In this document: piece after piece, positions 61,886-64,000 of the stretch
How positions within the stretch are numbered: the first letter of the stretch is position 1
Layout: each line of letters opens with the position of its first letter
Assembly: GCA_937899645.1 (NCBI GenBank)
Contig: CALCCD010000050.1
Location: 62,001-126,000, forward strand
DNA from: an uncultured cyanobacterium
GTDB lineage: Bacteria; Cyanobacteriota; Cyanobacteriia; Cyanobacteriales; Geitlerinemataceae
DNA: 64,000 nt
Direction: 5' to 3'
Translations under genes and position numbers: made by a program
Notes under the pieces: model-generated
Seen by the model: only the letters and a program-made list of their open reading frames with translations
Told to the model about the DNA's origin: nothing
The model's database searches: none

Positions 61886-63010
61886 ATGACCGTTCACTTT
61901 TTTAAATCCCTCACCCTCGCCGCGTTCTTCGCCGCCGCCCCGTTCGGGTTTGCCGAACCCGCGATCGCCCAGGCCGAACCCGCGACGCCCGAGGAAAGCC
62001 CCGAAGCCGTCGAGGACAGCGAAGATAGCGAAGACACCCGCGAGATCGTTCCCCTCGACCCACGCACCCTGCGCCCCCTCGTTAGCGACAGCGTCTTTAG
62101 CATCGCCGGACTCGAACGCTCGATCGCCCAGGCTGAAGCCGACATCGCCGCCGAACGCTACGACGACGCCTACGACACCCTGATCGCCGCCCGCGAAACC
62201 AGCAATGCCCTCGCCGGACACTACCAAAAACTCTCCGGCCAGTTCTCCGGCATCGACAACCGCATTTACGAAGAGCACCGCCGCCGCGCCCTCGCTGCTG
62301 CCCAACTGCGCGACGCCGCCACCTACCGCCTCGCCATCGTCCACCAAGGCCGCAACAGCGCCGAGCTAGCCGTACCGCTGCTGCTTCAGGTCATCTCTTC
62401 CCAGAGCCCGACTCGCGATCTGGGCCGTGACTCCTACAACTTGCTCTACGAACTGGGCTTCGTCGATACTCCCTACCTGCTCGAGGTCGCAGCCGTTCCC
62501 AACCCCGACGCCGACCCAAGCGCGATCGCTGCTGAACTAACCGACACCGCCCCACCCAACAGCGCCGAAGTCGCGGCCACCAGTGACGCCCGCCCCCTCT
62601 CCGATAGCATCCTGACGACGAGCGGCCTGAGTCGCTTGATCCTCGACGCCGATACTGCCGTCACCAGCGGCGATAACGAAACGGCGATTCGCAAGCTGCG
62701 AGAAGCTCGCCAGCTCGCCAACGAACTCTCTGGCTTCCACCAACAGCTCACTGATAGTTTCTCGGGCATCGACACCGACATCTACCAAACCCACCGCACC
62801 AATGCGATCGAAACCGCCCAGGTGCGCGACGAAGCCACCTATAAGCTGGCACTGATGTTTCGCGCTGCCGATCGCCCCGAACTGGCCGTCCCCCTCCTTA
62901 TGGAAGTCATCACGTCCCAGAGTCCGACCCGCGACCTGGGCAAGCAAGCCTACCGCCAGCTTTACGAACTCGGCTTCGTCGATACGAACTACCCGCGCGG
63001 TCAGGTATAG
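61886..63010 (+). CDS. Secreted protein with internal tandem duplication
   Basis: Signal peptide MTVHFFKSLTLAAFFAAAPFGFAEPAIAQ; two copies of FSGID..IY..HR......AQ.RD.ATY.LA...SQSPTRDLG...LYELGFVDT.Y. Confidence 0.8.
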   Translation: MTVHFFKSLTLAAFFAAAPFGFAEPAIAQAEPATPEESPEAVEDSEDSEDTREIVPLDPRTLRPLVSDSVFSIAGLERSIAQAEADIAAERYDDAYDTLIAARETSNALAGHYQKLSGQFSGIDNRIYEEHRRRALAAAQLRDAATYRLAIVHQGRNSAELAVPLLLQVISSQSPTRDLGRDSYNLLYELGFVDTPYLLEVAAVPNPDADPSAIAAELTDTAPPNSAEVAATSDARPLSDSILTTSGLSRLILDADTAVTSGDNETAIRKLREARQLANELSGFHQQLTDSFSGIDTDIYQTHRTNAIETAQVRDEATYKLALMFRAADRPELAVPLLMEVITSQSPTRDLGKQAYRQLYELGFVDTNYPRGQV

Positions 63011-63083
63011 CGTCGATCGTTGCTACCTCTCGCGATTAGCCCTCCCGTCTGTCTCCCGTCTGTCGCTCTTCTGAGGTAATGCC

Positions 63084-63662
63084 ATGCTTGTTTTCGTCAT
63101 CGCGACGCTCGTTGTCGTCGCCGTTGCATTCTTCGCGTTGCAGCGCGGCCAGTCGCTGAGCGGAACATCCGTTCCGGAACTGCCCTCGCTCGATCGCAAC
63201 GTCTTCACCCTGCAAGTCGGCGATATCGTCCAGTACGACATGCGCGACTGGATGGTCGAAGGCAAGCTGACCTACACCGAAGACGGCTTCTCCTGGTTTG
63301 AGTACATGCTCCAGGACAACGACGATATCCGCTGGCTGTCAGCCTCCGAAGACGACACCGTCGAAGTCTCCTGGCTGGAAACGGTCAACGATCTAGACAT
63401 CAGCGGCACGCCGCCAGACGAAATCGACTATAACGGCGTCACCTACGAACAAGAAGACGACGGCTGGGCCACCATGCAGCGATCGGGCACGATCCAGCGC
63501 CGCAGCGCCGAGTCGTGCCGTTACTACGACTACGAAGGGCCGGGCCGAGCGGTACTATCGATCGAAAACTGGGACGGCGATATTGAAGTTTCTGTCGGCC
63601 AGTCGATCCGCCCCTCGGAGCTAGTGCTGCTGCCCGGTTCCGGCGAAACGGTCTACCGCTAG
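63084..63662 (+). CDS. DUF4178-like protein with N-terminal TM segment
   Basis: FTLQVGDIVQYDMRDWMVEGKLTYTEDGFSWFEYMLQD. Confidence 0.72.
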   Translation: MLVFVIATLVVVAVAFFALQRGQSLSGTSVPELPSLDRNVFTLQVGDIVQYDMRDWMVEGKLTYTEDGFSWFEYMLQDNDDIRWLSASEDDTVEVSWLETVNDLDISGTPPDEIDYNGVTYEQEDDGWATMQRSGTIQRRSAESCRYYDYEGPGRAVLSIENWDGDIEVSVGQSIRPSELVLLPGSGETVYR

Positions 63663-63766
63663 CTACGGCTCGAAAAGTCTTCCAACTGAATAAGCGTTCT
63701 AAATTTTGATTCCGTAGGTTCGTCATCCAGAATGCGTTGCAAGTAATCGCTAGGCGAAGGTGACAT
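63658..63766 (-). pseudogene. Possible truncated HEPN-type toxin N-terminus
   Basis: MSPSPSDYLQRILDDE then unrelated-looking residues and stop at about 35 aa; ATG overlaps end of upstream MNT-like gene. Confidence 0.45.
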
Positions 63767-64000
63767 ATTCCACCTCTCGCAGAATCTTGTGTCCGAAGTG
63801 GGGACTTAGAGAGTCGGGCGTGACGAGATCGACTTTGCGGCCAAAGAGATCTTCGAGGAAGAAGCCAAGCTGCATAAAGTTTCGGAAAGTCTCGCGATCG
63901 AGGTCGAAGACAACCAGCACGTCTACGTCGCTGTTTTCGTTGGCTTCTTCGCACTGGAAGGAGCCGAAAATGCCCAAGCGATCGACGCCTTAGTGTTGCA
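63750..64000 (-). pseudogene. MNT-type nucleotidyltransferase antitoxin with in-frame stop before the GSX10DXD motif; runs off window
   Basis: QH*GVDRLGIFGSFQCEEANENSDVDVLVVFD in one frame. Confidence 0.6.

Overview
High-GC cyanobacterial chromosome segment (many CGATCG/GCGATCGC HIP1-like octamers, phycobilin lyase, form IB RuBisCO, beta-carboxysome genes). Its core is a CO2-concentrating superlocus: an ndhF-ndhD-cup/chpX CO2-uptake operon on the minus strand (about 3.97-8.78 kb), divergent from ccmK2-ccmK1-ccmL-ccmM-ccmN (9.36-13.54 kb) and followed by rbcL-rbcX-rbcS-ppa (14.58-17.43 kb). Further along are panD-thiL, an accA/aar/ado alkane-biosynthesis cluster, ftsW, an adenylate-cyclase hybrid sensor kinase, a mannose-1-P guanylyltransferase/phosphomutase fusion, one tRNA-Met(CAU), two peroxiredoxins, a CpcS-type lyase, ferredoxin-sulfite reductase, gap1 and a subtilisin with a P-like domain. 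I found no CRISPR array, prophage or intact transposase. The least explained structure is in the intergenic DNA: several MITE-like elements (one with a 19-bp perfect terminal inverted repeat core and 5-bp target duplication at the thiL stop codon; a 133-bp TA-flanked element in two near-identical copies), several dispersed hairpin families, and a decayed MNT/HEPN toxin-antitoxin remnant at the right edge. Gene-level observations include a CcmM with four SSU-like modules in which only the third keeps the redox Cys pair. I see no convincing wholly new multi-gene system. Everything here was read by eye, with no database search.
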